Source of the DNA: Usnea hakonensis
Taxonomy: Eukaryota; Ascomycota; Lecanoromycetes; Lecanorales; Parmeliaceae
Direction of reading: 5' to 3'
Assembly: GCA_013423325.1 (NCBI GenBank)
Contig: BLJB01000007.1
Location: 62,001-126,000, forward strand
Length of the DNA: 64,000 nt
Shown piece by piece: positions 11,502 through 22,883 of this stretch. The notes beneath the pieces are model-generated. The model was not told where the DNA came from. It ran no database searches and saw nothing but the letters and a program-made list of their open reading frames with translations. Each line of letters starts with the position of its first letter. Position 1 is the first letter of the stretch. Position numbers and translations under genes: made by a program.

Positions 11502-12603
11502 ATGTATCTCAATCATATTCGAAGAGAACGCAGCTTGCAACATGCCGCTAGCCCGGTGGCTGCAAGCCCAGCAGCCGCAGCGACTTCGGTGACAGTAGCA
11601 GCGTCAGGGAATAGCAACTCGACAAGTCTAGTAATGTCTGGAACATTTCAAAATGGGACGGTGGCTGCCAAGGGCCAGTGTAAGGCTACATTAGACGAGA
11701 AAGAACCAACTCTCACAGCTCTCCACATCCCTGAGATCGTACTCCTTATCCTCAGCCATCTCGACCCGTCTACTATACTTTCGATCCGCCTTGTCTATTC
11801 CTCTATCAATACCCTGATTTTGACCCACCAGAGATCCATCAGCGTAACAGTCGCTCAGCGCCAGTTCTCAATCATCATCACTGACTGTCACCCTCCCAAC
11901 ATCGACAGCATACAAAAAGACTTCCATCTCAAAACAATCGCTCGGCTCCCAAAGGCCTACGAACTGGCTCGTCGTGCCTGTTTACAACCCCGGCCCACCG
12001 CAGGAATCGGTCCTGAGACCGTTAAGGCTGGTTGGCCTACGACATCATATCCCGCCTTCATCGCCTGCTGTGCCCGCGCCATTCTTAAAATCTGGGTCAT
12101 AGGTGACATCAAACGGCACATAACTCGACCTAAACCCTGCTCACCTAAATCCCACTCCTTGGCCGACGAGAAAAATGTGTTCGCCACTTGTGACGTATCA
12201 CGTATGAAGTGTCCAGAACTATAAAACGCCATTTTTGTCAAAAACCAACCGTCGAGCCATCTGGCAATACATCGAGACTCTCGCATCTGAGTTTCCGGCC
12301 GAAACCTAATCGCAGCTCGCGATATTTGACGCCATACGAGAAACGTATCTTGACTCCCTCCCTCTTGACCTTCGCCTCGATGTAGTATATGTCCAAGAGT
12401 ATCTTTTCGCAGGCCTAGCTATCATGGGCCGTTTTTACATCAGTACTAGCCGTACTAGCCGTGAACAAGTGGCCTTTGCGCTGCAGCAAAGTCCCAACTT
12501 CCTCTTCTCGATAGTTAGCAGAGATCCGAATGAGTGGGGCTGGGCATTGCATTTGATGGCAGCTGTGAACAGCCTCAAAGTATGGAAAAACTTGACCCGC
12601 TGA
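11502..12603 (+). pseudogene. F-box gene broken by a frameshift and a stop
   Basis: ATG 11502 opens 240 codons ending at 12224. Residues about 72-105 (LHIPEIVLLILSHLDPSTIL...) match an F-box, the module that binds Skp1 in SCF ubiquitin ligases. The protein then appears to continue in another frame: from about 12222 the +1 frame reads coherently (RRAIWQYIETLASEFP... then DSLPLDLRLDVVYVQEYLF...) to a stop at 12601-12603. That frame is itself interrupted by a TAA at 12307-12309, where CAA would be expected between Thr and Ser, a C-to-T change in a CpA context. No intron fits the junction. I read this as a decayed F-box gene. Alternatives are a short functional 240-residue protein or sequencing error at the frameshift. 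Confidence 0.6.
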
Positions 12604-13314
12604 ATGAAAAGCGAGAACGAGTGAGGGAGGGTTATCCCTTTTCCTCTTGTGGAGAAAATCATGATTGAAGAGGCTGAGAGGGCAAAGGAAGAGCTAACAA
12701 GATGAGACTGGCGGCATTGAAACAGTGCTACTGCGTTGATACGATAAGGCAACAATCATGAACGACAATGACTACAAAAATCCTAAAGGTTTAGCAATTT
12801 TGAGGAGTAGGATTCCATAATGATGAATACCACAACAAAGCCATTACTCAGGGAAGAAGTACCCCATTAAACGCTATTCCACGAATCACAATATCCCCAA
12901 GATGAATCCCCAAGCAATCGATGACTCTGACAGGAGGAGAACCCCTTATCAACCCTGCTCTCACAAATTGACTTTTCAAGGCCACGACATTGCTATTCCA
13001 TCATAGACATGATTGCACGAAACGCGGACCCTGTGCATCGAGTATACTAGAGCTTGTGTTGGATGTGTAATTGCACAGAATCGCCTACTTTGGAAAGACA
13101 AGGTTTTCTTATTCTCAGCTAAGATCAGCTATGGAAATCCACAATATCGCGGTTTCTCAAGGGTGGGATGCTCCATTTCATAAAGAGGACCCCACCAATA
13201 ACCCTCCTTTCGAAAAAATTATTCCCCGAGAAAGACCATCATCAGTTATCGATCGAAGAATTCTCTAATCTGCACCTCATCGACAGGAACACAACCATCC
13301 CCTCAGCGTCCCAA
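12604..13314. other. intergenic, nothing recognised
   Basis: Sequence between the broken F-box gene and the 3' end of the dioxygenase gene on the other strand. Only short motif-less frames are present. Confidence 0.5.
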
Positions 13315-16300
13315 CTATCTAGCATCCCCATCATACCCTACCCCAACCCCAGCATCAAACTCTCCCTTCCACCTCTCCCCCACCGCTATATTCTCGGGCT
13401 TCACGAATCGACACGTCAATCCGAAGCGCAACTTGCCCTTTGGCGCCACAGCATGCTATCCAACAACAACCACAAAGATCAGCTCAAAGCTCTAGGCGTG
13501 TAAAAGGAGGCCTCAACCAAACAAGCAAGAGGAAAAGAAAGGAAAGGAGGTGAAGGGGAGGGGCACAAACCTCATATCGAGCCTGCAACAAATGCCCATG
13601 CATACATATCATATCTCCATGTCTTAGATCCATCGTTAAGACCACAGGCGCATGCTTCTTATTCTTTTCAGCCGCCAACGTCGTGAAGAAAGCTTCTATA
13701 GCCGCTTCGTATTTAACCTTGAGCACTGCTGACCCATCATTAGTGCTTCGTTCGCCACATTCGAACCAGACGAATCACATGCACAGGGAGGCACCAGGAG
13801 GTTTTGGAGCAGTGGTTGGCCTGTCTCATTGCCATGGGCAGGCCGAACAGTGACCGAAGAGGTATGCTCAGGCCCATTGCCACAGCGCTAAGAAGACTCC
13901 CAAACCCAAACGGCGATCTCATAGAGCATCGTCCATGGCGAGTATCGCCATCACTAGCGCTGAGGAAAGTGCTGGTGCCGACGTGATATAGCGAGTACGC
14001 GAGCGAGGGTCTCCTAGGTGTGACAGCTTGTCAAAATAGGTGATATTCAGGCCTTGGACGAGTGTCTCTTGGAGCGAGTGTCTCTTGGAGGGTCTCGATA
14101 TGGCGCTGCCTTGGTGAGAGCTTGTCAAATAGGTGATGTAGTGAGTGTACGAGCGAGCGAGTGTCTCTTGGAGCGAGTGTCTCTTGGAGGGTATCGTTAT
14201 GGCGCTGCCTTGTGAGAACCCTCCCTCCGTAACAGCTCGTGCAGGACTTCAATCCGGCTCCGTATCGTCCTGACTGTCGTCTTGTTCAACAGGGAGAGTA
14301 GGAGCACGGTCTTCGGAATCGTCCTGACTGTCGTCTTGGGCCTGCAAAGGGGCGAGACATTGCTGCTGTGACGGCTCGAGGTAATGGTAGCATTGTTGAT
14401 CCTCCGAGAGCCATGCAATAGGGTCATCTTGCCTGCGGAGGATTCGTTTGGCCATGAAAGAGTAGTGGTATGTCCGAATCGATTCAAATGAGAATGTGAT
14501 ACTGAATTCCATAAGGCGAAGACGATACTGCCTGAGTGCCTCGTGCAATTCCAAAGCAACATGAGGCCTTGCTGCAAAAAAGCAAATAGCATGGCCGTAG
14601 ACCTCGAAAGCTCGCAAGAGTTGAATAATATCACTCGATTCGTGCAGTACATCGTCCTTCCTCTTTACCCTGGGAGTGATACTCCAAGCGAGTGCGTCAT
14701 GAGTGAGTTTCATGGAGTCCCTAGGCTGAAAGGTGCCCCAGAAGATCTGCTTGAAGTACTTGATATTGACAGCGGGGTAGTGGTCAATGAGTCTAAGAAA
14801 TGGCTTGTTACCTGCATGGTGCAAGAAAGATACCATGGGGCCATCCCCTACCTCAGAATCAGACGAATCATGCTTCGAGTGGTGTGAACGGTCATATTGA
14901 TGCCGTAGCTTTCTTTGAAGACGAGCCTTTTCGGCCTCCAACCTGGTGTTTGCCTTGTTCGATTTGGGAGGCTTGCTTTTGGCCTTACTAGCCTTCCTAG
15001 TAGAGCGAGTGTTTGTAGCCATGACGACGATGAGGGTAGTTTGTTTGATGAAGGAGAAGTGCTTTTGGTATATGGAAGGCTAATGACGAATATAGGAAGC
15101 TTGCTAAGTGGATAATGGTGTTTGGTGGCACGAAAAAAGACTGCAATTGCAATGAAGGAGAGTCTGAAAGAGACGAATCGACTGAAAAGCAATTGCCAGT
15201 GCAAATCACCATATTTATGGGCTCCTGAAAGGACACAGTCTCCTGATTCTCATACCCTAGCCATTGCCATGGCCACCGAAACCAGTCAAGCGATATGCGA
15301 ATATGCGATATCCGAAATCACTAACCCCCAGTCCTACTGTGGCGATTATCATCATCCCTCACAGCAGCAGCGGCACGCTCGAGCTCTTTGAGCGCCAGAC
15401 GTTCACTCCACAACTGAGTTCCGCGCTCGACGTTATCGGTGCGAGGATCGTAAGTGGCGCGGGTGACATTTGTCAAGCAAAAATAGTATTTGGCCTTCAT
15501 CCGGATCGTCATGGTTGCTTCACCGCCGATGGAGACGCTCACGATTGTTGGGCCAAGATCTTTTTCTCCGTCATCGTGGTACTTGAGACGTGAATTAGCA
15601 GAGCAGAGTGACGGCGGGCGGAAAGAAGTTGGGGCTGGATATGAGGCGCATCAAAACTCACATTAATCGCTTGCTGCTCCATGTAGCCGAGGCAGAGAAG
15701 TTCGTTGAACTGTTTCCAAGTGCCATCGGTCACGATTTTCTTCCCCGCCCAGATCAAGCGGTCGACAACATTCATGATGATTGGGGGTGCATCCTTGAAG
15801 CTTCGGGAGTCAACCGAGACGACGTATTTGTACGGCATGCCCTATTTTCTTTCAATCAGCCCCAAGTCCGGCTTTATCTTTTCTTTTGATTGGTGCTTAC
15901 AAAATTGATGGCAAAGTGCCTGACCAAGGAAAGTCCTTCGGCTGCATTGATGTCAGTATTTGGCTGACGGTACAAACGTCTCAATTGACTTACCAGACGC
16001 GGACCCCATACTAAATCTCTCCATGCCCAATTTCGACTCCTGCAGCGCTTTGAGGATATCGTTCGCACCTCCCGGCTGCCGATTGATGACGGCGTTCGCA
16101 TGGAAATGGGAGACGATGCCCCCGTCTGGGACATCGTAGGTAGTCAGACGCCAAAAACCCGGCCACTCCGTCACTCGCTTGGTGACGGGGGCTTCGAACG
16201 AGTCCCAGGACATGGCCTGACCTTCAAACTCGAAGCCATGCTTTTCAATTAACTCTCGCGGAGAAAAGACTGTGTGTTCGACGGGTTGTTCGAAAGTGCA

Positions 16301-17634
16301 AGCCTCGTTCAAGCACTCCAATAGATCCCACTTTCTTCGCGAATTGCATCGTCCGCACCGTGGACAGACCATGCCTTTCCAGCACGCGAGGGATGTTGTG
16401 CTCTGCATGCTCGAGGCGTTGGAGTCCGCGAGGATGGGAGCGGGCTTGAGAGTCAATGGCGGTATGACGTGTTGAGGCCATTCGCTGCGCTCGTCCAACC
16501 AGACAGGATTGAAGGCCAGATCCGTGCAGGTTTCGCCCTCGATCAAAAAGTGCTCCTTGCAGGCATCGTTCAAACACATCCATCCGGCAAGGTACACCTG
16601 TGACCATGAGCGGTCGCAAGAGGAGCAAGTCTCGCAAGCCGCCTTTGTGACATAGTCACGGACTGCTGGTGGCCATGGTGAGTTCTTTGGAGAGTACCAC
16701 GCCGGTTCCCGCAGATTGATGTTTTGCAAGCGCACCTTGCTGGAAGTCTTGCCTTGGAACTTTTCAGACCAGATGTAAGTCACCATTGACGAGCCTGCGA
16801 CATTGTACCGATGTGGCATCTTGGACGGCGAATGTGCGTTCTTGGCCCCTGTACGAGTGTCAGCTTTGTATTCGTTTGCGCCTTATTTGTCTGACCGATG
16901 ATGAGATTGACTGGTGCAAACTCTTCCATGTTATTGTAGAGAGGTACAACTTCTTTCGACGTCAGAGACTGGTTCTTGAGTCGCTCCATCTTCCCGGTCT
17001 TTTCGTTCTTTGCGAAACCTCCACCACTGAGGTTGGCGTTAGCATTGCACATTGGGCCAGAAGAGATGATTCCTACAATCTGGTGATCACCCATTCATCA
17101 CTCATGAACCCGCGCACATCATTGTCATTGTCTAATAGCCAGCCAAACGCAAACTTATTGAAGGTGTATACGGCAGACTTGAAAGCCTGATAGTATGGCA
17201 GCGACTCGCACAAACTCTGGCGGTCCTGGTTGCGAGTCAGTGCTGGACCAACAGAATCTAGGCAAATGACCTACATCTGCCCACACTTCAGGCTCTCCCC
17301 GCGGCTCAGGAAAGAATTCCTGGACGTTCAAGGCTGCTGCCTTTTCCTCCTCGGCTTTCTCTTTTGCTGTCTGTCTCCGCTGTCTCTTTGGTGGATTTGC
17401 GGTGCTCCCCGCGGCCAGTCCAAAGTCCTCGAGGTCTATAATGTTATCCGAAAGGGCCTTTCGCTTTTGAGATGGATTGGACGTGTTTTGAGTGGCTGGT
17501 CCAGCGTCCTCGACGCCTAAGACATCGTCCGAGAGAAATGTTTTCTTTAGAGTTATCTCATCGTTCAGCTTTTCCTTCCTCGTAGCGTTGGCAAAGAAGC
17601 TGGTGATCTGACGCTGTGCTGAAGAAAAATCCAT
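13315..17634 (-). CDS. AlkB-like 2-oxoglutarate/Fe(II) dioxygenase with PIP box
   Basis: Nine exons: 17634-17275, 17225-17077, 17026-16896, 16848-15994, 15941-15901, 15841-15662, 15581-15338, 13728-13571, 13455-13315; 752 residues. Seven introns are 47-115 bp; one is 1609 bp (13729-15337) and contains another gene. Residues 7-14 (QRQITSFF) fit the PCNA-interacting consensus QxxIxxFF. A basic cluster PPKRQRR follows. Two zinc-type clusters of the pattern CxxCxxC...CxxxxC lie at Cys 285/288/291/305/310 and 375/378/381/392/397. The catalytic core has the HxD iron motif at His574-Asp576 (YHDDGE, split by an intron just before Tyr573), distal His707, and the AlkB-type RxxxxxR pair at Arg716/Arg722 (RFGLTCR). 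AlkB enzymes oxidatively demethylate alkylated DNA or RNA. The PIP box suggests recruitment to replication or repair sites; the substrate is inferred. Confidence 0.8.
13990..14215. repeat. about 100-bp tandem repeat, 2-3 copies
   Basis: A unit of about 100 bp recurs: GTGTCTCTTGGAGCGAGTGT begins at 14061 and again at 14161, followed each time by ATGGCGCTGCCTT. A more diverged copy near 13990-14045 shares CAGCTTGTCAAAATAGGTGAT with 14119-14136. It lies directly 3' of the nested gene inside the large intron. Confidence 0.8.
14249..15022 (-). CDS. unrecognised intron-nested protein, possible mobile-element origin
   Basis: Single uninterrupted frame of 257 codons on the same strand as, and wholly inside, the 1609-bp intron of the dioxygenase gene. 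Residues 1-60 are basic and Ser-rich (MATNTRSTRKASKAKSK...). The middle is a helical, aromatic-rich domain with motifs such as YFKQIFWGTFQP and HALRQYRLRLMEF. The last about 30 residues contain a repeated acidic motif (QDDSQDD, twice). A TATA-like CATAAATATGG lies about 190 bp upstream, so it may be transcribed on its own. The compact basic-helical layout recalls capsid-like (gag) proteins of retroelements, but no polymerase, integrase or transposase is present. I do not recognise the family; mobile origin is an inference from the location and the flanking repeats. Confidence 0.6.
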   Translation of the reverse strand: MATNTRSTRKASKAKSKPPKSNKANTRLEAEKARLQRKLRHQYDRSHHSKHDSSDSEVGDGPMVSFLHHAGNKPFLRLIDHYPAVNIKYFKQIFWGTFQPRDSMKLTHDALAWSITPRVKRKDDVLHESSDIIQLLRAFEVYGHAICFFAARPHVALELHEALRQYRLRLMEFSITFSFESIRTYHYSFMAKRILRRQDDPIAWLSEDQQCYHYLEPSQQQCLAPLQAQDDSQDDSEDRAPTLPVEQDDSQDDTEPD

Positions 17635-18928
17635 TTCCGATGTCTGATTGTCGTCAATGGCGTGGAACGCTGACTCATTTCGTGGTCCGTGGATCGAAAG
17701 GGAGGAAAGCTCTCAAGCAGGACAGCTCGCCGTTGTCAAAGTCCAAGCTTGGTAGATGTAATCAATGAGGGGCCCGAAGGATAAGTAAGTCACCTACTAC
17801 TATCAAAAGCCAAATTGGAGATGCCAAAAGCAAAAAAGACTTGCTTTGGCACCCTGATATCGAAGTACACAAGAAAGAAGAATAAGAAGAATGCCCCGTA
17901 AGAACGAGGAAATATATAGTCGACGAAGCCTCACAGTGACGGATCAGGTCATTGATGAATGCTGCACGTCCGTCAGCTTCACTCCGCCGAGCCAGCCATG
18001 AATTCAAGCACGGGCAGTGACAACCAAACACCAACAGTGACGCCAGACAGTCGTCCAACCCCGACCAAGCCAGCGGGAAGCCAAATTGCAGCGACACAGT
18101 GACTTCAAACAAGCCGTGAATAAAAAAAATTCTCCCGGTGAAGCATATATAAAGAACGGGAATAGTGAAGTGCCGTCCAGTCCGGCACAATCACAATCAC
18201 GATCACAATACCACAACGCAATAAGACCACTTTCACCAAAAGAAACCCACACAATGAATAGAACGCAGCACTCCCTCACCCCCCCAATCCCCAAAAATCA
18301 CCAATCCGTGAATTAAAAAAGCGTAGTGAATATAAAAAAAACGCTTTATAACCCCCCCCCCTCCCCAACCAATATAGCACAAAAAACCCCACATACCCTT
18401 CCAGAACCCAACCCTCTCCTACTTCCGACTCCATCCCTCCCCCCTCCCTCTCTCTCTATATATATCTAAGATATAAGTAAACCACAAACAAACCGCCACC
18501 CAACCCAAACCCCGCAAAAAAAAAAGAAAAAGCAGGCGACAAATTTCCCGCTTGGGATTTATTTAAGTACGAGCGATGAAGGCTGTCACTTTTGTCTCAA
18601 GGAGCTAGCTACCAGGTATCACTGATTCAGAGAAAGTGATCGAGTTGAGATCACTGTCTAGTGTAGTGATAATTGGTCATCACCAATCTATTCTATTCTA
18701 TTCTATCCCCTCGCAGCATTCACATAGCCCCCCCATTCATCCCCCATTCATCCCCCATTCACACTTCCCATTTTCCAAACAATCATTTATAGCCATCCCC
18801 CCCTCCCTGCACTCCACCCCAAAAAAAAAGCGTCATTGTCATGATAGTACGGCAACCGATCGACCAAAAACTGAATGAAATTCCGGTTTAGCTATTTGGG
18901 GATTTGGATGGGGATATAATTGATCTAT
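17635..18928. other. intergenic, low-complexity
   Basis: Contains the 5' flank of the dioxygenase gene and the 3' flank of tRNase Z. There are C-rich and T/A-rich runs (18340-18370, 18420-18470, 18720-18830). The frames at 17762-18316 are motif-less. Confidence 0.5.
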
Positions 18929-21900
18929 TTACTGTACAGCGCTCATCTTCTCCGGGGGTACCTCCTCCACTCCCCCCACCTCCACAACACCCTCCATTGC
19001 ACCCTCCACCACCCCCTTCCCACCCCCACCCCCACCCCTCTCCCACTCCTCCCTCTGCTCCCTCAACCTCCTCTCCTTCCTCACCTGCCTACTCGTCTTC
19101 GCCTTAACCTGACCATCCCTCGCCTTCTCCACCTGCTTCTTCTTCCGCGTCGCAGTCTCAACATCGTCCAACAAGTCTTCATCCTCGGCTTTGCTATCCG
19201 GTGCTTCGGCCGGAGGATCTTTGTACATTTCTTGCAGGGCCGGGGTGAATTTCTCGAGATGCATTATATCGGCGACTTTGACACGCATGTAATCGAATGC
19301 GACGCCGATTTTCATGTCATTGAGCTGTGGACGTGGGGTGGGATTGTCGTTCGGGGTCATTTTCTGAGCTGGGTTGTTGGCTGGGCATCTTGAGGGTAAA
19401 ATTGGCGGATTGGTCTGATGGGAATCGTGCGTCTGGGGTTCAGGCTGTGCGTGAACTTGTGACTGGTCCTCATCTAGACCGCCTACCGGCTCATCAATCG
19501 TATCTTGGGCATTGACCGGACTCGTTGACTCATCCACAGGCTGATCCATACCCGCCGATGGATCGTCAACATCCTCTGCATCCTCCAATGTAATGCTCTG
19601 AGAATCCAAAGCACTCATACTGGCAAGGTTTGTATACCGCTGACTGAAATGGGTCAAAATCATTCTGCGCGCTCTCATCGCAACGCCAACGCCAATGGCT
19701 TCGCTCGTGGTGCTGTGCTTCTTGGCTTTTGCATCACTCTTGAGATCATCATCGAATGTAGCTTCGTGCAAGAGGACTGTAGAGTCCTTGCCAATCTCCG
19801 CAAAAGCTTTTGAGGGACGGCAATCGCCACTGTAGGAGAATTTGAAGCCGGTAGGGAAGGTGAGAGAGACAGCCTGGGAACCGTAACAATGCGCGACCCA
19901 ACAGCTGGCCAGATTAGAGAGGCCAGTAGCGGTGCGGATCGCGGATTTACTACACAGACAGGTCAGTGAATGACTCATCGGAGGGCTAAGGCCGAGAAAA
20001 AAGGGCGTCACGTCCAACTTACATCCTAGGCTCTGTCGAGTCGTTGAACCCAACATCGGTAGAGTCCCACTCAAGGATAGAGGAGTCAAAGTCATGTCGC
20101 ATATCGACAGGGTATGACACTAAAGGAACCACTCGATCGTACCCAAAATCTTCGACAGACGAGTACTCCTCCAACCAGCGGCGCAAAAGGTGATGTCCAA
20201 CGACAAAGAGACGCTTGCCGTCTTCCAAAAGCCGGGCAGGGTCCGAAATTTGATCCATGATCTTTTGCCTTTGCGGCTTAACCTCGTCCTTGCCATGAAC
20301 TTCTTCATACCATGCCTTGATTACGGAGGTCAATCCGAGATGATGGTCAGCGTGTAAATGGCTGATCCATATCAGCTTTAGATCCCGTAAGACCTCTGCA
20401 AGTTGAGGGGCTGTGTATATCCGTTTCAGCTGTCCGAGAGTGTTCTCACCACAATCCATCAAGTATGATCCGGAACCAGGCACTCGCAAGAGAGTAGCCG
20501 AGACATTGCGATGCTGGGACGCCATGGCCGAGCCAGTGCCTAAGCATATGATCTCAGCATCGGGGCTGGGGAGGTTCTGACTGAGAGCTTCAGCCTGACT
20601 CGCAGGGGAATTGATCTCTTGCCTAGCAGCTTGTGAGAGCTTCAGGACATCCTGAGAGATTTCCTGTGACACCGATACCGTATCGAGGAAAGGTACCACC
20701 ATTTCCTCTGAGATTCCGAATCTCGGTTCAAGCTCTATCCGGAGGCCTCTTTTAACAGGTTGACAGATCTTGAACAATTCGGCAGAAAAGTTCTTTGCTG
20801 TCGATGGAACAGAATTACTATGTACTGGTACAGCATATCGAGTAGGATCAACTTGGTTATGGCGGATGGCCATGGATGATGCTGCCATTATGGAAAGGTA
20901 GTTTGAGCATTGTTCAGGGGATGAGACAAAGTGCTGAAGTTCTGGGTGACCCTTGATGAATTCCAGAAGTGTCTTATCCTGGCTTACACCCGGACCAAGG
21001 ATCCAAATGACCGCCCTAACACCGCTCATTACCCTTTTAGAGTTCCATTCGGGTCTATCGACAAGATTTTGGACATATTCACAGGATGGCAGGTCGATCA
21101 CAGCAACACCGCATCCTTCCCTGCTAGGTTCCATGACCATGTCAGGTGTGACCGTGACGCCGTCGTTCGACTGCACCGATGAGCCGGCAGCGAGTACTGC
21201 CCATAGAGGTCCTGCCGGGACCTTCCTCTCTTTGGCAGCATCAGGTAGGAATTTCCCTCTCATTTTATGATTTCGGATGATGTATGACACTGCGGTTGAG
21301 GATTTCTTTGTGGGAGGGAGGGAGTCAATCAAAGCTCCAGGCCAGGGTCGGCGTACTAATACGTTGATATCTGGCACTGGCGCAGTACCAGCAGGCGTTG
21401 GACCTTCATACCGCTTCACCTTTTTCGTGACATCATCTCGAATAAACATTACTGTCGGCTCCTTGATGTCTCGTAGTGGGGTTTCAACCATATTGTGAGG
21501 ACTCCATGCTGAGGAGAACATCTCGGAGACAGCCAATTTGCGGGTCTGCTGATCCCGTATTTCCCGATCTTTTACTTCCCGACCCTCTGACGATACCTGG
21601 GGGACCGAGCATTGGTCTGAATCGTCTTGTCGACTAGGACGGTCTCCTCTCACATAATCACCCAAATTGCGCTTCAATGGTGACTGTGTTCTCCGGCCCT
21701 CGTTGAGCTCGGGAGCGCGTGACGGGTCAATCGGCATCGCCCATACTTGGATCCTGGCATCGGACCAGGTGGGCTCCCAATCTCGCTCCACGTTGTCAGG
21801 TGCTTCTCCTTCACTTGTATGTTCAAAGATATTGATCGGCGATACCTTTCGGAAGATGAACGATCTGGCGGTAGCAAGGGTGTGAGTAAGGTTGGGTCCG

Positions 21901-22883
21901 CCATGAAGTCTCACCGTCGGATCTTCTTTGCTAGGATACAGCTTCGCAGCCTTCTTCGGATTTAGGCCTTCTTCATCCCCCCTCTTCCTTTTACTTTCAC
22001 GCTTCAGTCTGGCCGCTTCTTCTTTAGATGAAGCGCTTGCTTTTGTGGCATCCGCAAGGGTTAAAATCATTCCGAGCAGACCTCCGATCGACTGCCATTC
22101 CGTCTTCCCAGTCAGAAAGAGATCCTTGGTTCTGAAAATCTTCGCTCCAATTTGTAGACTTGCTCGTTGTAGTCCTTCATGAGCATTCCCAATAATGTAT
22201 CGCTTGTCGTCAAATTGTAGGACTAGGGCTGTGCCAGGGGTGTCTGAAGTAGGTGTAGTGATGACTTGGATGGCAGAAGGCATTCTGTAGCCAGAAACAC
22301 TTCTGTCTCGATATTGTTCAAGCGGGAAAAGGGGGTCTTTGATTGTCCAAGTGCTTTTCGGGAACTGCGGATCTAGCACTGTCCACCCCAACTTTTGCTT
22401 CTCTGATGCCTCCCACTTTTCCCGGTATGTGCTTTGTTTGATTGTGACGTGGTTGATGTTTTTAGAGGCGGGGCGGTGACTGACAGGAGGGCGGTGTTTC
22501 CCAGGCTTGAAATTTCGGTGTCGCAGGGAGTTGGAGGGTTTCAGGGAGCCAGGCGACTCCCTGACGTCACTAGAATCTTCCTGGAGTTCAGCCGGCGTAA
22601 GCCTTCGTATCTCCCGGCTCGCAGCTGTATCCTTCCCTTCCCCAAAAGGCAACGACTCAGACTTCCTGGCCTTTCCTCCGTCACCGTCTTCCAATGTACT
22701 CGGCGGCCCCTGGTCTGTGCCCGTAGACTGTGTCGGTGATTCCTTATTCTTCCACCTTCTGAACAATTCGAGGAATGAAACAAACCCTCTTGATCTGAGA
22801 AGCGGGGGTTGGTAAGGAGAGAAGCGGGGCTTGAGTAGAGAGGTGGCACTCCTGGAAGTGGCGAGTCGAAGATCATGTCGCAT
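18929..22883 (-). CDS. trz1: tRNase Z, long form (tRNA 3' processing endonuclease)
   Basis: Two exons, 22883-20023 and 19949-18929, with a 73-bp intron; 1293 residues. tRNase Z removes the 3' trailer of precursor tRNAs. The inactive N-terminal half starts at about residue 201 (MPSAIQVITTPTSDTPGTAL, then YIIGNAHEGLQRA). The catalytic metallo-beta-lactamase half has the HxHxDH zinc motif at 842-847 (HLHADHHLGL), then in exon 2 YSGDCRPS, HEATFDDDL, KKHSTTSEA and LTHFSQRY. The first 200 residues are an extension whose first 45 are Arg/Ser/Leu-rich without acidic residues (MRHDLRLATSRSATSLL), like a mitochondrial presequence. Met201 (ATG at 22283) is where many family members begin, so two isoforms are possible. 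A Gly-rich charged C-terminus ends the protein. Confidence 0.93.

Noticed and set aside
13168..13503. 111-codon plus-strand ORF
   Set aside because: Antisense to the last exon of the AlkB-like gene, which carries the distal His and RxxxxxR motif.
17027..17091. apparent frameshift in the AlkB-like gene after WVITR
   Set aside because: A 50-bp intron (GTAGGA donor, GCTAAC branch, CTCAG acceptor) removes it and gives ITRFGGG in frame.
22541..22876. alternate-frame ORFs over the tRNase Z 5' end
   Set aside because: Shadows of the true frame, which has a continuous 954-codon reading with family motifs.
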